Of a stretch of 64,000 nt of DNA, positions 10,665 to 21,562 are shown piece after piece. The DNA comes from Deinandra increscens subsp. villosa (lineage: Eukaryota; Streptophyta; Magnoliopsida; Asterales; Asteraceae). The stretch spans positions 21,182,836 through 21,246,835 of the forward strand of contig JBCNJP010000017.1 of NCBI GenBank assembly GCA_039602395.1. The letters run 5' to 3'. Each line of letters begins with the position of its first letter. Positions within the stretch are counted from its first letter, which is position 1. The translations under genes were made by a program, and so were the position numbers. The notes beneath the pieces were generated by a model that ran no database searches, was not told the DNA's origin, and was given only the letters and a program-made list of their open reading frames with translations.

Positions 10665-13600
10665 ATGTCTTCCTCCAAATCTTCTGATGGCACCTTCTCC
10701 ATGTCTGCCCTTCTTCACTCCCTGAAAATCCCTCTTAACTCTTCCAATTTCTTGGTGTGGAAGAACCAAATCTGGCCGGTTTTGTTGGATCAAGGGCTGC
10801 TTGGCCATGTGGACGGATCGTCCACTGCTCCGCCGAAATCTGTCACTGCCGATGGCGCTGTAACTCCCAATCCGGAGTTCACTACTTGGGCCGATAATGA
10901 TCGCCACGCAATCATCATCATCAATTCCTGTCTGTCGGAGGATGTTGTACCCATTACTGTTGGGTTAGCCACTGCCAGAGAGATTTTTGTGGCCCTGGAA
11001 ACCCAGTTTTGCAGTGCCTCCGTCGAGCGTGTTCACAACCTAACCGATCGGTTACGGACCCTTCCTAAGGGTGCTGATTCTGTCACCGAATATGCCCGCA
11101 AGTTTAAAGGAATTGCCGATCAGTTGGCGGCGATTGGTCATCCTGTGTCGGACTCCGACAAACTCTATTGGTTCACCGCTGGATTGGGAGTCACATACAT
11201 CAGTTTTACGTCCATTGCAAGGGCCGCTCGTCCACCCCCAACATTTGATGATTTGGTCTCTCAGGCCGAGAGTCACGAAATTCTGCTACGCGATCTTCAA
11301 GGTCTGGCCAATCCTCCGGTAGCGTTTGTGTCAAATTCTGGTGGCCGTAATCGCGGTGGTCGTGGCGGCAACTGGCGCGGAAATTATCGTAATGGTCGAA
11401 ACTATCGTGGTGGCAGGAACTCCGGCTATCGTGGTGGCCGGAACAACAACTCTGGACATCGTCCTCAGCAGCGTCCCTCGACTCCTCAGTCCGACCCCTG
11501 TCAACTATGCGGGGTGCCGGGTCATGGTGCGTCAAGTTGTCCAACACACGTGTCGTATCCCGCCAGTGAAGCCCACCTTGCAAATACCTTTCAGAGTCCT
11601 TCTAACCCGAGTTGGTATGTTGACTCGGGGGCCACTGATCACATGACTGCCTCATCTGGTAACCTCTACAATCTCACTGCCTCTAATAAAATAGATAACG
11701 TGGTATTTGGAGATGGAAATTGTTTGTCCATCTCTCATGTTGGACAAACTCACATTGCAAACAATATTCTATTAAAAGATGTGCTTGTGGTACCCAAAAT
11801 CACCAAAAATTTACTCTCGGTCAATAAATTAACCATGGACAATGAGATTGATGTGTTGTTTTCTCACCCGAATTTCTATGTTCAGGATCGGGGCACGCAG
11901 CAGGTCCTAGCTCAAGGCAAGTGTGAGAACGGGTTATATGTGCTTCATCAAGACCACCAAGCCCTTAGTGCTTCTAGTAATAATATAAACAAAGCCTCTG
12001 TTGAATTGTGGCACTCTCGTTTAGGACATGTGTCCCTTGATGTTATAAGACTATTAAATAAAATGGGTTTGGTGCGTGTTACATCTATTTTACCGAAACC
12101 GGTTGTTTGCACACCTTGTCAAATGGCGAAAGCACATAAGTTACCCTTTGACCTCAATGATAAACGGGCCACTAATCCCTTGGATTTAGTACATTGTGAT
12201 TTATGGGGTCCATCTCCGGTTACTTCTCATGATGGCTATAGATTTTATGTTGCTTTTGTTGATGACTATTCCAGGTTCACTTGGCTATACCCGCTGCATA
12301 CAAAGGGCATGTTTGCATCAATTTTGACCACGTTTATTACCTTTGTTCAAAATCAATTTTCAACCAAAATTAAAATTTTTCAAAGTGATGGCGGCACCGA
12401 ATTTATAAACAATCAAGTTAAGAAAATATTTTCGGACAATGGGACATTTCATAGAATATCCTGCCCGTACACGCCTCAACAAAATGGACGGGTGGAACGC
12501 AAGCATCGCCACCTTGTTGAGACAGGTCTTGCGATGTTGTTCAATGCCAACATGCATGCATCCTATTGGGTCGAAGCATTTAGTTCAGCAATGTACATCA
12601 TCAATCGACTTCCGACTAAAGTTCTTGGTGGCAAATCTCCGTTTGAGCTTCTTTTTGGTTATTCACCAAATTACAACAACTTTCGCATGTTTGGGTGCCG
12701 GGTTTTTCCTTACCTTCGGAATTATGCGGAGCATAAATTAGCACCTCGCTCGTTGCCGTGTATCTTTCTTGGGTATGCCTCCCAATACAAAGGGTTTCGG
12801 TGCCTTGAACCTACGTCCCAACGGGTGTATATCACTCGAAACGCTACCTTCGATGAGACATGTTTCCCATATTCAGATAAACCCATTGAGCAGCACTTTA
12901 ATTCTCTTAATTTAACCAACTTTGTTGACACTATGTGCGCAGGTCCTCATTCGGCTCCCACTGTTGCTACACAGCCTTCCAAGCCCAAAGTTGTGGCCCA
13001 CGAACCTTGTGGGCTTTGCCTTGATGATTCTACTAAATCTGGCCCAACTGCGGTGCATGTCAACATTCCTGTTGAGCCCGCTAACAATGACAGTGACGAG
13101 GAGACGTCCGACCCATCGACACCTGCCTCTTCATCGACGTCTACGCCGTCATCTCCTGCCTTAACGCCACCGCCCACTCAGCCACCTACTCCTACCGGGC
13201 ACCCGATGGTAACTCGCGCCAAGTCTGGGATTTTTAAACCCGTGCATCGTCCTGATTTTGTACACACGCACCACCATAATTTATATGCTGCACTGTTTGC
13301 CACATCCGATCCAACAACATTTCACAAAGCTGCTCCTCACAAACATTGGATGGATGCCATGCACAAAGAACTTCATGCGTTGCATCTTAATCATACCTGG
13401 ACTCTTGTTCCGCGTCCCAAAAATACCAATGTGGTCGGCTCCAATTGGCTCTTTCGCACTAAGTTTCTCTCCGATGGGACTATTGATCGACACAAAGCAA
13501 GGTTAGTTGCTCAAGGCTACACTCAAGTTCCAGGCTTGATTATTCACATACATTCAGCCCTGTTGTAAAGGCTGCTACGATTCGTATTGTTCTATCATTA

Positions 13601-14869
13601 GCTGTCATCAATGGGTGGCAATTGCATCAACTAGATGTAAACAATGCGTTCTTGCACGGTGCTCTTCAAGAACAAGTTTTCATGGAACAACCACCGGGCT
13701 TTGTCAACCCCAACTTTCCGAATCATGTTTGTCGCCTCAACAAAGCTCTTTATGGGCTCAAACAAGCTCCACGGGCATGGTTCTCTCGTCTTAGCACGTT
13801 CCTTGAGAACAATGGATTTGTTTGTAGCAAAGCTGATCCGTCCCTCTTTGTCTTCCGCCGTGACTCATGCATCATCTATTTGTTGGCCTATGTCGATGAT
13901 CTTATCATAACAGGAAATCAAAAGAAGGTTATTGGATCCTTTATCAAAAAACTCAATTCGGAGTTCTCCACAAAAGATCTCGGCAATCTTAGTTACTTTC
14001 TTGGTTTAGAAGTAACACATTCGCAAGGCAAGCTTTTCCTAAGTCAATCCAAGTATGCTAAAGACATACTTGACCGTGCAAAGATGACTAATGCAAAGCC
14101 CATGGCCACTCCCCTTGCGACCAATGTAACATTCTCGTCCACTGGTGAGCCTTTTGATGATCCTACTCTTTATAGGTCCATGGTTGGCGCCCTGCAGTAC
14201 CTAACTATCTCTCGGCCTGATATTTCATATGCGGTTAATCAAGTCAGCCAGTTTTTGCAAAAGCCGACTGTCTTACATTATCAGCATGTCAAACGAATCC
14301 TTCGGTACATCAAAGGCACACTTGATTATGGGCTCACATTTTCAAAGGCCCAATCTTCCAACATTTTGGGTTATTCTGATGCGGATTGGGCTCGCTGCAT
14401 CGAAACCAGACGGTCCACTTATGGATACTCTATCTTCCTTGGCGGAAATCTCATATCCTGGAGTGCCAAAAAGCAGCCGACGGTTGCTCGCTCCAGCTGC
14501 GAATCTGAATATCGAGCCATGGCAAATACCGCTGCTGAAATTGTCTGGGTCACGCACTTACTTCGGGAGCTACATGCCTTACCTCCCGACCGACCTACTC
14601 TCCTATGTGACAATCAAAGTGCAATTTTTCTCAGCCAAAATCCTGTCTCTCACAAAAGGGCCAAACATATTGACATTGACTATCACTTTATTCGTGAACT
14701 TGTTACGTCCGGCAAATTACACACTCAATATGTACCTACCAAGCTCCAAGTTGCTGATATCTTCACGAAAAGCCTCCCGAAGCCTCAATTTGAGTTTTTT
14801 CGAGAAATGCTTCGTTTGGGATCACCACCTTCTCGCTTGAGGGGGGATAATAGAAGTAAACTTGTATAG
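10665..14869 (+). pseudogene. Copia gag-pol polyprotein with one frameshift
   Basis: The start is set at ATG 10665, in the context CTCCACCATGTCT. Zinc knuckle CQLCGVPGHGASSC lies at 11500-11541; protease WYVDSGATDHM near 11613; integrase HHCC (HSRLGH ... CTPCQMAKAHK) and core motifs (HCDLWGP, FQSDGGTEF, QQNGRVERK) follow. RT has WLFRTKFLSDGTIDRHKARL, LDVNNAFLHG and the catalytic YVDDLIITG at 13889. RNase H has GYSDADWA and SSCESEYRA. The one defect I find is loss of a single G near 13538, just after VPGL, which ends the first frame at 13568; the rest is open in the next frame to 14869. In life this polyprotein would copy and insert the element. This copy would give a protein truncated in RT. 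Confidence 0.88.
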
Positions 14870-14994
14870 CATTTATCTCTAGGGGCTTAAATGTATTTTG
14901 TATTTACTCATGTACTTAAGTGTAATTTGTCTATTTATTTATAGAGGTGATTCCACCATTTGTGGATATCACAAATTTACTCAAACCTTTCATA
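14848..14994 (+). repeat. 3' LTR of the Ale-like copia element
   Basis: 147 bp, preceded by the polypurine tract GAGGGGGGA and followed by target duplication CTATG at 14995-14999. The polyprotein stop codon falls 22 bases inside this LTR. Confidence 0.9.
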
Positions 14995-14999
14995 CTATG

Positions 15000-15482
15000 T
15001 TACATGTCAATTTGTTTTACAATTTTAATGTCATGTTTCACAATAGATAATCCTAAGTGATTTTCTTGATTTATCGTCTTGAAAATAATTATAACCTATC
15101 CTTCTATTAAACATATAACAAGAATCAATTAAAGTATGAGAGATGGGTGACACTGTTCTCATTTTTAAGTTTTAAGCATAGTTTAAAAGTCGCTTAGAGC
15201 ACTTATATATTGTGTTATAATCTTAAGCTCTTTGACAGGTCAACCTTGCCATCTCCTACTCATTCTAATATGAGTTCTTCGCCGGCTCCCAATTATCATC
15301 AAGTTGGTGATGGTAATCTAACTTCTTGATTAGCTGATAATATTATGTGTATGCATCAATCTTTAGGTGCTAAGAGGTGCAGTGAAGCGCTTAGAAGCTT
15401 GAGAAAAGTATGATATTGTTGCCAATATTCAAGGAGATGAACCCCCAATTGAACCAAATAATTGATGGGATTGTCACAGTAA
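15000..15482. other. Spacer, with a possible broken host coding fragment at 15240-15480
   Basis: From about 15240 the sequence is less AT-rich, with short readable stretches (SSSPAPNYHQVGDGN, then CMHQSLGAKRCSEALRSL) interrupted by stops. I do not recognise the product. The Reina-like element inserted at its right edge. It may be an old gene or a transposon pseudogene fragment. Confidence 0.3.
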
Positions 15483-15487
15483 TTGTT

Positions 15488-15685
15488 TGATATGAGAGAA
15501 ACAGAATTAACAGGGAGAAGAGTTTTCACCAACCGAATACCGTTCTCATTTCACCAACAGCTTATATCAGCTAACCACAATCAGTTAGCTCATGTTACAC
15601 TATAGTCCCTGATATACAATTTGTACAGAATTAGCCCCTAGACTATACAAACATTACATTTTCAGCTCAACTAACAATTACACTA
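15488..15685 (-). repeat. 3' LTR of the Reina-like element
   Basis: 198 bp, identical by eye to the copy at 20232-20429. The junction with TTGTT fixes the outer edge; the 5-bp duplication with TA...CA ends is the simplest alignment. A 6-bp duplication with an A start is also arithmetically possible. Confidence 0.9.
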
Positions 15686-15720
15686 TATCAATACTCCCTC
15701 CTTTTACAAAATTCTTGTCC

Positions 15721-18700
15721 TCAAGAATGAATGAAATCTGGAAATCTGAGTTGCAACTCTTCAGCATCTTCCCATGTAGCTTCCATAATCGGCAAATCTT
15801 TCCATTGTACTAACCATTTAACTCCCATGCGATTCCGCTTTTTATACACCTTAGTATCCAACACCTTAACTGGCTGCAATTGAAATCTGGGTTCCTTGGG
15901 TAATGGAATGATATCCACAGGAGGACCTTCAGCTCGTTTCAACAATGATACGTGGAAAGTAGGATGGATTTGGGAATCAGAAGGTAAATCAAGACGATAG
16001 GCAGTTTGACCAATCTTTTCCACAATCATAAAGGGCCCATAGAACTTAGGCAGCAACTTTGAGAACTTCCTCTGTCTTAAGGTTGACTGAACATAGGGAT
16101 GCAGTTTAAGAAATACCCATGAACCCACCGTGTAATTCCTCTCACTCCTGTGCTTGTCAGCCATTTGTTTCATCCTATTCCTGACCATCTCCAAAGAGTG
16201 CTTCAGAACTTGCACCATTTCTTCCCTGTCACTCAGTAGTTTATCCACAGCCTCAATTCTTGTATCTTTAGGTACATAAGGTGCAAATAAAGGGGGTGGG
16301 AACCCGTATAAAGCCTGAAATGGTGTCATGTGAATTGAAGTATGAAAGGAAGTGTTGTACCACCAGGCTGCCAAGGACAACCACTTCTCCCATTTAGCAG
16401 GATTATACATAGACATACACCTAAGATATGACTCCAAGCACCTGTTCACAACTTCAGTTTGGCCGTCTGTTTGTGGGTGATAAGCAGTAGAAAGTGACAG
16501 AGAAACACCATGTAATCTGGTAAATTCCTTCCAAAAAGAGCTGATGAACACAGGATCTCTATCTGAAACAATAGTATCCGGCCAACCATGGTGTTTAAAC
16601 ACATTATCTAAAAATAACTGAGCCACTTGAGCTGCTGAATAGGGATGTGATAGACTCATGAAATGAGCATACTTGGTGAGTCTGTCCACAACCACAAAAA
16701 TTGTATCTTTATTGTTAGATTTAGGCAGTCCCCCTATGAAATCCATAGATATATCAGAAAAAATGTGAGAAGGAACAGGGAGAGGCTGCAAGAGCCCAGG
16801 CAGTGCTACATTCTCATGCTTAGCTCTCTGGCATACCAAACATTTCCGAACAAATTCTCTCACATGTTTAGACAAACCCTTCCATTTGAAAAGACTCTTG
16901 ATTCTCTGATGAGTAGCAGATACCCCAGAATGACCCCCCATAGGAGTGCTATGACATAAAGCAATAATATCCTGTTGTAACTCAGGCACCTTACCCACCA
17001 TGACCTTCTTATTCTTGAACAAAGTGTCATTTTTCCACCCATAATTGTTGACTATTTCCCCAGTTTTTAACCTGTGCACCACCTTCCTTAGGTTATCATC
17101 CAATTCCCAAGAATCTTGAATCCTTTTCAGTAAGGTAGGATCCAGGGTAGAAACAGTCATAGTGAGTAGGGTAGCTGCTGGCACCCGAGACAATGCATCA
17201 GCTGCAATATTCTCACACCCTTGCTTGTATATGATTTCAAAGTCATAAGGCATTAACTTGGACAACCAAACATGTTGCAGGGGTGTTGAAATCTTTTGAG
17301 CCATCAAATGTTTCAAACTTTTCTGATCGGTTCTAATAATAAAATGGCCCAATGACAAATAGTGATGCCAATGTTGTACAGCAAAAATGATGGCCATCAA
17401 TTCTTTTTCATAAACTGATAAAACTTGTTGCTTCACAGAGAGACTCTTGCTGATAAATGCAATAGGATGATGATCTTGCATTAGAACAGCACCAATACCT
17501 TTAGAAGATGCGTCAGTTTCCAATATAAATGGTTTAGTAAAATTTGGTAGAGCTAACACTGGAGGAGAACTAAGGGCAGCTTGTAGTTGTTGAAAAGCTA
17601 CAGTCGCCTCAGAGGACCAATGGAAAGCATCCTTCTTCAAGAGATTGGTAAGTGGTCTGGCCAAAACACCAAAATTTTTTATAAACCTTCTATAATAGCC
17701 TGCTAACCCCAGAAAGCCCCTCAATTGTTTAATATTTTCTGGAACTGGCCATTCTCTAATAGCTTGGATCTTAGCAGGATCAGTTGCCACTCCTTGTTCG
17801 GAAATAATATGACCCAAGTATTCAACAGAGGCCCCAGCAAAACTGCACTTAGACTTTTTAGCAAATAGAGACTGTTCTCTTAAAATCAACAAGACCTCCC
17901 GCAAATGACTCAAATGCTGCTCAAAAGAGGAACTGTATACAAGGATGTCATCAAAAAAGACTAACACAAATTTCCTTAAAAACTTGTGAAAAGTTGCATT
18001 CATAAGGGATTGGAAGGTAGCTGGAGCATTTGTCAGCCCAAAGGGCATAACAAGGAATTCATAATGCCCTTGATGAGTTCTAAAGGCAGTTTTATACACA
18101 TCTTTTTCACTCATTCTTATCTGATGGTACCCTGATCTAAGATCCAGTTTAGAAAAAACCTTAGACCCAGCTAACTCATCTAACAGCTCCTCAATTAAGG
18201 GAATTGGGTAGCTATTTTTTATGGTAGCCTCATTCAATCTTCTATAGTCGATGCATAACCTCCAAGTTCCATCTTTCTTTTTAACCAAAACTACTGGAGC
18301 AGCAAATGGGCTGGAGCTATTCCTTATCACCCCTGTATCTAACAACTCCTTTACTGACTGCTCTATCACATCCTTCTGGAAAGATTGATATCTATATGGT
18401 TTTTGACTAACCACCATAGATTCATCTTGCAACTGAATTTGATGATCAAATGACCTCTGTGGAGGTAAACCCACGGGAATTTGAAATACATCAGAAAATT
18501 CTTCCAGTAACCTCATTAAAGATGCCTCCTGAGACAAATCTTTTACCATAGCCGAATGAGAGAATTGATCCTCCATATTATCCAGTCTCATAGACAATAA
18601 ATGGCCCTCCACCAATTGATTATTATGGCTCAAAATACCCCCCAACTTCTCCAAGGAACATAGAGATAACTGATTAGAGTTACTACCCTTAAGGACATGC

Positions 18701-20142
18701 ACCTTGTTGCCCACTTGGAACTGCATAGTCAAATTTTTAAAATTCCATACTATATCATTGAGGGTAAACAGCCACTGCACACCTAAAACCATGTCATAAT
18801 TCTGTAATTGTAGAGCCCACACATCAGCAGTAAACCACAGCCCTTGCATACACCACTGAAACCCTTTACAAACCTTAGCACAATTCAATTTATCACCATT
18901 GGCAACACTGACCTTCATGTTATTGACTTCTTGTAAAGGACATCCCAACTTATGTGCTAATTTCTCATTAATAAAATTGTGTGTAGACCCAGAATCTATG
19001 AGAATATGCAACTGTCTTGTTCCTATTGTACCCAAGACCCTCATAGTAGAAAAAGAAGTGCTACCCATGATAGCATGAATAGAAATTTGCGGCTCATTTG
19101 TTTCTGGTTCCCCCTCAGTGTGATCCCCTTCATCCTCATCTACTACTTCTAAGGTATACAATTGTTTGTTTGGACATTTATGAGTTTGAGAAAACTTCTC
19201 GGTGCACCAAAAACATTCACCCTTGGCTCTTTTTTCCTCAATTTCCTTACTAGTTAACCTTTTAGTGGTCCCCAATTTCTGATGGGCTGGGGGAGTAGGT
19301 AATAGGGGTAATTTACTAGCATTACTTGGGGATCTAAATGTGGCTAAAGGTGCAGGACTCTTAACCACTGTAGTAAAAGTGCTAGGGGTAGCATTATACC
19401 TAGCAGAATGTGATTTCACTCCAAGAACTACATTAGCAGAATCTTGCATTCTTGCTAACTGAAAGGCCTGTTTCAAAGACTTGGGCATAAACATGCGTAC
19501 AGGACACCCAATATCAGGTCTTAAACCCTTCAAGAAGATGCTAACTGCATATTCTTCTGATATGGTTACCTTCAACAAACACTCATCAAACAACTGACAA
19601 TAATCCTCCAATGACCCAGTTTGGGTAATTGAAGTCAAAATGCCCATGGCATCTTCAAACATAGTGGTCGAAAACCTAGCTGTAATAGCAGTAGCATATT
19701 CTTTCCATTCAACATTAGCTACTGTAATACCTTCCTTCAATTTCATGAAATTATGGTGCCACTTTAAAGCTTTACCATCTAAATGAACAACAGCATACCT
19801 GACTTTGAAATTTGCCGGAGTCTCATCAATACTAAAGAAGTGCTCACACTTGCACACCCAATCTTCAACATCATCGCCTGAGAATCTAGGGAACTCTACT
19901 TTCCCCAATCTTGGAAGCCTTTCGTTTCGAACCTGAAGCACACCGCCATCATCTTCATTTGGTTGCCTCTCCGGTGCCTTCTTGAGCAATTGATCCAAAG
20001 CCTTCTGAATTGCCGCAATGTTTTGCGCCATAGCTTGATTTTGTTGTAGCGATGTCTGCGAAGCTCGATCCAATCGGAGCAGAGTTGTTTCATGCTCCTG
20101 CAGCGTGTGCTCAATCGAATTGCTGCTACCGGTACGCGTCAT
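15721..20142 (-). CDS. Gag-pol polyprotein of the Reina-like Ty3/gypsy element
   Basis: This is a single 1473-residue frame from ATG 20142. In order: a Gln-rich helical start; the Gag core (VEFPRFSGDDVEDWV, about 77-91); a variant zinc finger CFWCTEKFSQTHKC near 315; aspartic protease ILIDSGSTHNFI near 380; RT (WRLCIDYRRLNEATIKNSYP, catalytic FFDDILVYS near 730); RNase H (ILETDASSKGIGAVL, RTDQKSLKHL); integrase with CLVCQRAKH zinc ligands, MDFIGGLP, IVSDRDPVF and YHPQTDGQTE; a GPF module (YGPFMIVEKIG); and a chromodomain (VKWLVQWKDLPIMEATWED). All catalytic residues I can locate are present and no stop or frameshift is seen, so it may encode functional replication and integration enzymes. Confidence 0.93.
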   Translation of the reverse strand: MTRTGSSNSIEHTLQEHETTLLRLDRASQTSLQQNQAMAQNIAAIQKALDQLLKKAPERQPNEDDGGVLQVRNERLPRLGKVEFPRFSGDDVEDWVCKCEHFFSIDETPANFKVRYAVVHLDGKALKWHHNFMKLKEGITVANVEWKEYATAITARFSTTMFEDAMGILTSITQTGSLEDYCQLFDECLLKVTISEEYAVSIFLKGLRPDIGCPVRMFMPKSLKQAFQLARMQDSANVVLGVKSHSARYNATPSTFTTVVKSPAPLATFRSPSNASKLPLLPTPPAHQKLGTTKRLTSKEIEEKRAKGECFWCTEKFSQTHKCPNKQLYTLEVVDEDEGDHTEGEPETNEPQISIHAIMGSTSFSTMRVLGTIGTRQLHILIDSGSTHNFINEKLAHKLGCPLQEVNNMKVSVANGDKLNCAKVCKGFQWCMQGLWFTADVWALQLQNYDMVLGVQWLFTLNDIVWNFKNLTMQFQVGNKVHVLKGSNSNQLSLCSLEKLGGILSHNNQLVEGHLLSMRLDNMEDQFSHSAMVKDLSQEASLMRLLEEFSDVFQIPVGLPPQRSFDHQIQLQDESMVVSQKPYRYQSFQKDVIEQSVKELLDTGVIRNSSSPFAAPVVLVKKKDGTWRLCIDYRRLNEATIKNSYPIPLIEELLDELAGSKVFSKLDLRSGYHQIRMSEKDVYKTAFRTHQGHYEFLVMPFGLTNAPATFQSLMNATFHKFLRKFVLVFFDDILVYSSSFEQHLSHLREVLLILREQSLFAKKSKCSFAGASVEYLGHIISEQGVATDPAKIQAIREWPVPENIKQLRGFLGLAGYYRRFIKNFGVLARPLTNLLKKDAFHWSSEATVAFQQLQAALSSPPVLALPNFTKPFILETDASSKGIGAVLMQDHHPIAFISKSLSVKQQVLSVYEKELMAIIFAVQHWHHYLSLGHFIIRTDQKSLKHLMAQKISTPLQHVWLSKLMPYDFEIIYKQGCENIAADALSRVPAATLLTMTVSTLDPTLLKRIQDSWELDDNLRKVVHRLKTGEIVNNYGWKNDTLFKNKKVMVGKVPELQQDIIALCHSTPMGGHSGVSATHQRIKSLFKWKGLSKHVREFVRKCLVCQRAKHENVALPGLLQPLPVPSHIFSDISMDFIGGLPKSNNKDTIFVVVDRLTKYAHFMSLSHPYSAAQVAQLFLDNVFKHHGWPDTIVSDRDPVFISSFWKEFTRLHGVSLSLSTAYHPQTDGQTEVVNRCLESYLRCMSMYNPAKWEKWLSLAAWWYNTSFHTSIHMTPFQALYGFPPPLFAPYVPKDTRIEAVDKLLSDREEMVQVLKHSLEMVRNRMKQMADKHRSERNYTVGSWVFLKLHPYVQSTLRQRKFSKLLPKFYGPFMIVEKIGQTAYRLDLPSDSQIHPTFHVSLLKRAEGPPVDIIPLPKEPRFQLQPVKVLDTKVYKKRNRMGVKWLVQWKDLPIMEATWEDAEELQLRFPDFIHS

Positions 20143-20231
20143 CTCGAATTCGCCGCCTGGAATCGTCGCCGGGGAAATTGTCGCCGGAGAATGGTGGTAA
20201 GAGGTCGGAGGAACGACGCTCTGATACCAAT

Positions 20232-20429
20232 TGATATGAGAGAAACAGAATTAACAGGGAGAAGAGTTTTCACCAACCGAATACCGTTCTCATTTCACCA
20301 ACAGCTTATATCAGCTAACCACAATCAGTTAGCTCATGTTACACTATAGTCCCTGATATACAATTTGTACAGAATTAGCCCCTAGACTATACAAACATTA
20401 CATTTTCAGCTCAACTAACAATTACACTA
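20232..20429 (-). repeat. 5' LTR of the Reina-like element, with PBS
   Basis: 198 bp and identical to the other copy. It is followed inward by AT and then the 12-base match TGGTATCAGAGC to the usual initiator-Met tRNA primer site. TTGTT at 20430-20434 is the target duplication. Confidence 0.9.
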
Positions 20430-20434
20430 TTGTT

Positions 20435-21437
20435 GTATTCTATTTTAACTATATAATGTGTATTAGTGAATGTGAAGTTATTGTATCTTATTAAATACTT
20501 AAGTTATTGCTAAAACGTACAGGCCCGTGTTAACGAAGGCTCTTGGATGTATATTTATGTAGCTTTCTTTATGACAGTGATATATGGTCTACTTATTGTG
20601 ATAGTCTAATGTTTTGTGTTGGTGGGACTCAAGCTTCATAGTAACTAGGTAGCTTTCCACGACAGTGAACAGTAAACGGAAGAATCCAAAACCGGTTATA
20701 AAAGCAAAGACTAGTGCCGTTGCAACGCGCAACGGGTGATCTCTACCTTGTATAATACAATTTTAGTAACATGTACAATAATAGTTGATTGTGAATCATT
20801 TAGAAAGTGGAAGAACGATATAAAATTAGATCAGAATCAATCAATAAATGTTATCAGTTTGAACTTAACCATTAGATCAGAATCAATCAATAAATGTACT
20901 GTTACGTTAAAAAAAATCAAATACTAAATACGAAGCATGTTCACTCTATGTTCAGATACTTATAATTTATAAAATAGTAGTTTCACTTGAGGCTACGGCT
21001 ACACTTAGAAATCATATATGTATAGCCGACTAAAAGGACGGCATATATATACAGTGGATTGTATATCGATCGATTAGGAGAGAAAAACTGAATGAGTTAA
21101 TTGTTTTTATCATTTAATTTGGTCATAAAAGTATCGTTCTTACATAATTAATAAAAAAAATATATTGAAGTCTCATTCTTTTACCTCCTATAATAAATTA
21201 AACCAACGAGAAGTTAAAGAAAGGAGGGCACTAAAGTCAAGTCAAGTCAAGTAAAGTCGTATATATGAATTAAAAATTAACAAGATTGAAAATTATATAT
21301 AAAGTGGTGGTTAATAAATAATAATTTTGAATGACCAAAGAAACATCGACTTAGAATATATATGTGGTCAATGAAAGCAACCTAGCTTCCCATAAGCTTC
21401 ATAGCAACTTTGATTTCTTTATTCATTAGATTTACAC
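20435..21437. other. Spacer upstream of the hydrolase gene
   Basis: AT-rich. It holds a perfect hairpin next to ACTAGT at 20710-20735 (listed separately), a duplicated phrase TTAGATCAGAATCAATCAAT (about 20826 and 20874), and GTCAAGTCAAGTCAAGTAAAG at about 21236-21256. The right end probably contains the gene's promoter. No gene was recognised. Confidence 0.5.
20711..20735 (-). repeat. Hairpin plus CTAG: possible Helitron 3' terminus
   Basis: CCGTTGCAACGCGCAACGG (20717-20735) folds with a perfect 7-bp stem (CCGTTGC/GCAACGG) and a 5-base loop. On the minus strand it is followed by CA and then CTAG with T next, the usual end of a Helitron inserted at A|T. The hairpin is closer to CTAG than in typical Helitrons, and no 5' TC end was identified, so this is tentative. 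Confidence 0.35.
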
Positions 21438-21446
21438 TATATATAT
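21438..21446 (+). promoter_or_regulatory. Candidate TATA box of the hydrolase gene
   Basis: TATATATAT, 117 bases before the ATG at 21563, followed by a pyrimidine-rich leader (CTTTCTTTCTTTCTC). The choice rests on position and composition only. Confidence 0.4.
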
Positions 21447-21562
21447 CTCAGGCAGGCCACAAATCATGTATCTCTATCCTAGCTTTCTTTCTTTCTCAAT
21501 ACTTGTAGATCATCTCTTCACCCACATACAAAGTTGTCGTTTTTCTTAATTAATCTCATTGC

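Larger units (their letters stand above)
10435..14994 (+). mobile_element. Nearly intact Ty1/copia element (Ale-like) with TA...TA LTR ends
   Basis: The 4560-bp element is flanked by CTATG at 10430-10434 and 14995-14999. Both LTRs are 147 bp and differ at two sites. The PBS TGGTATCACGCC (10582-10593) abuts the left LTR, and the purine tract GAGGGGGGA (14839-14847) abuts the right one. The domain order Gag, protease, integrase, RT, RNase H is copia type. The small size, very short LTRs and Gag style suggest the Ale/Retrofit lineage. The LTRs begin TAATAG and end TCATA, the non-canonical TA...TA class. The single coding lesion is described under the ORF. Confidence 0.9.
15488..20429 (-). mobile_element. 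Intact Ty3/gypsy chromovirus (Reina-like) with identical LTRs and TA...CA ends
   Basis: 4942 bp, flanked by TTGTT at 15483-15487 and 20430-20434. The two 198-bp LTRs are identical by eye. On the minus strand they begin TAGTGTAATTG and end CTCATATCA, so the termini are TA...CA rather than TG...CA. The PBS TGGTATCAGAGC (20229 back to 20218) lies two bases inside the 5' LTR, and the purine run AAAAGGAGGGAG (about 15693-15704) lies just before the 3' LTR. One uninterrupted 1473-codon ORF fills the interior. Identical LTRs and an open frame point to recent insertion. Size, short LTRs, single ORF and C-terminal chromodomain fit Reina. Confidence 0.93.

Noticed and set aside
11206..11583. 125-codon minus-strand ORF inside the Ale-like gag
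   Set aside because: Antisense shadow of the Gly/Arg/Asn-rich Gag region, with His/Asp-rich composition and no family resemblance.
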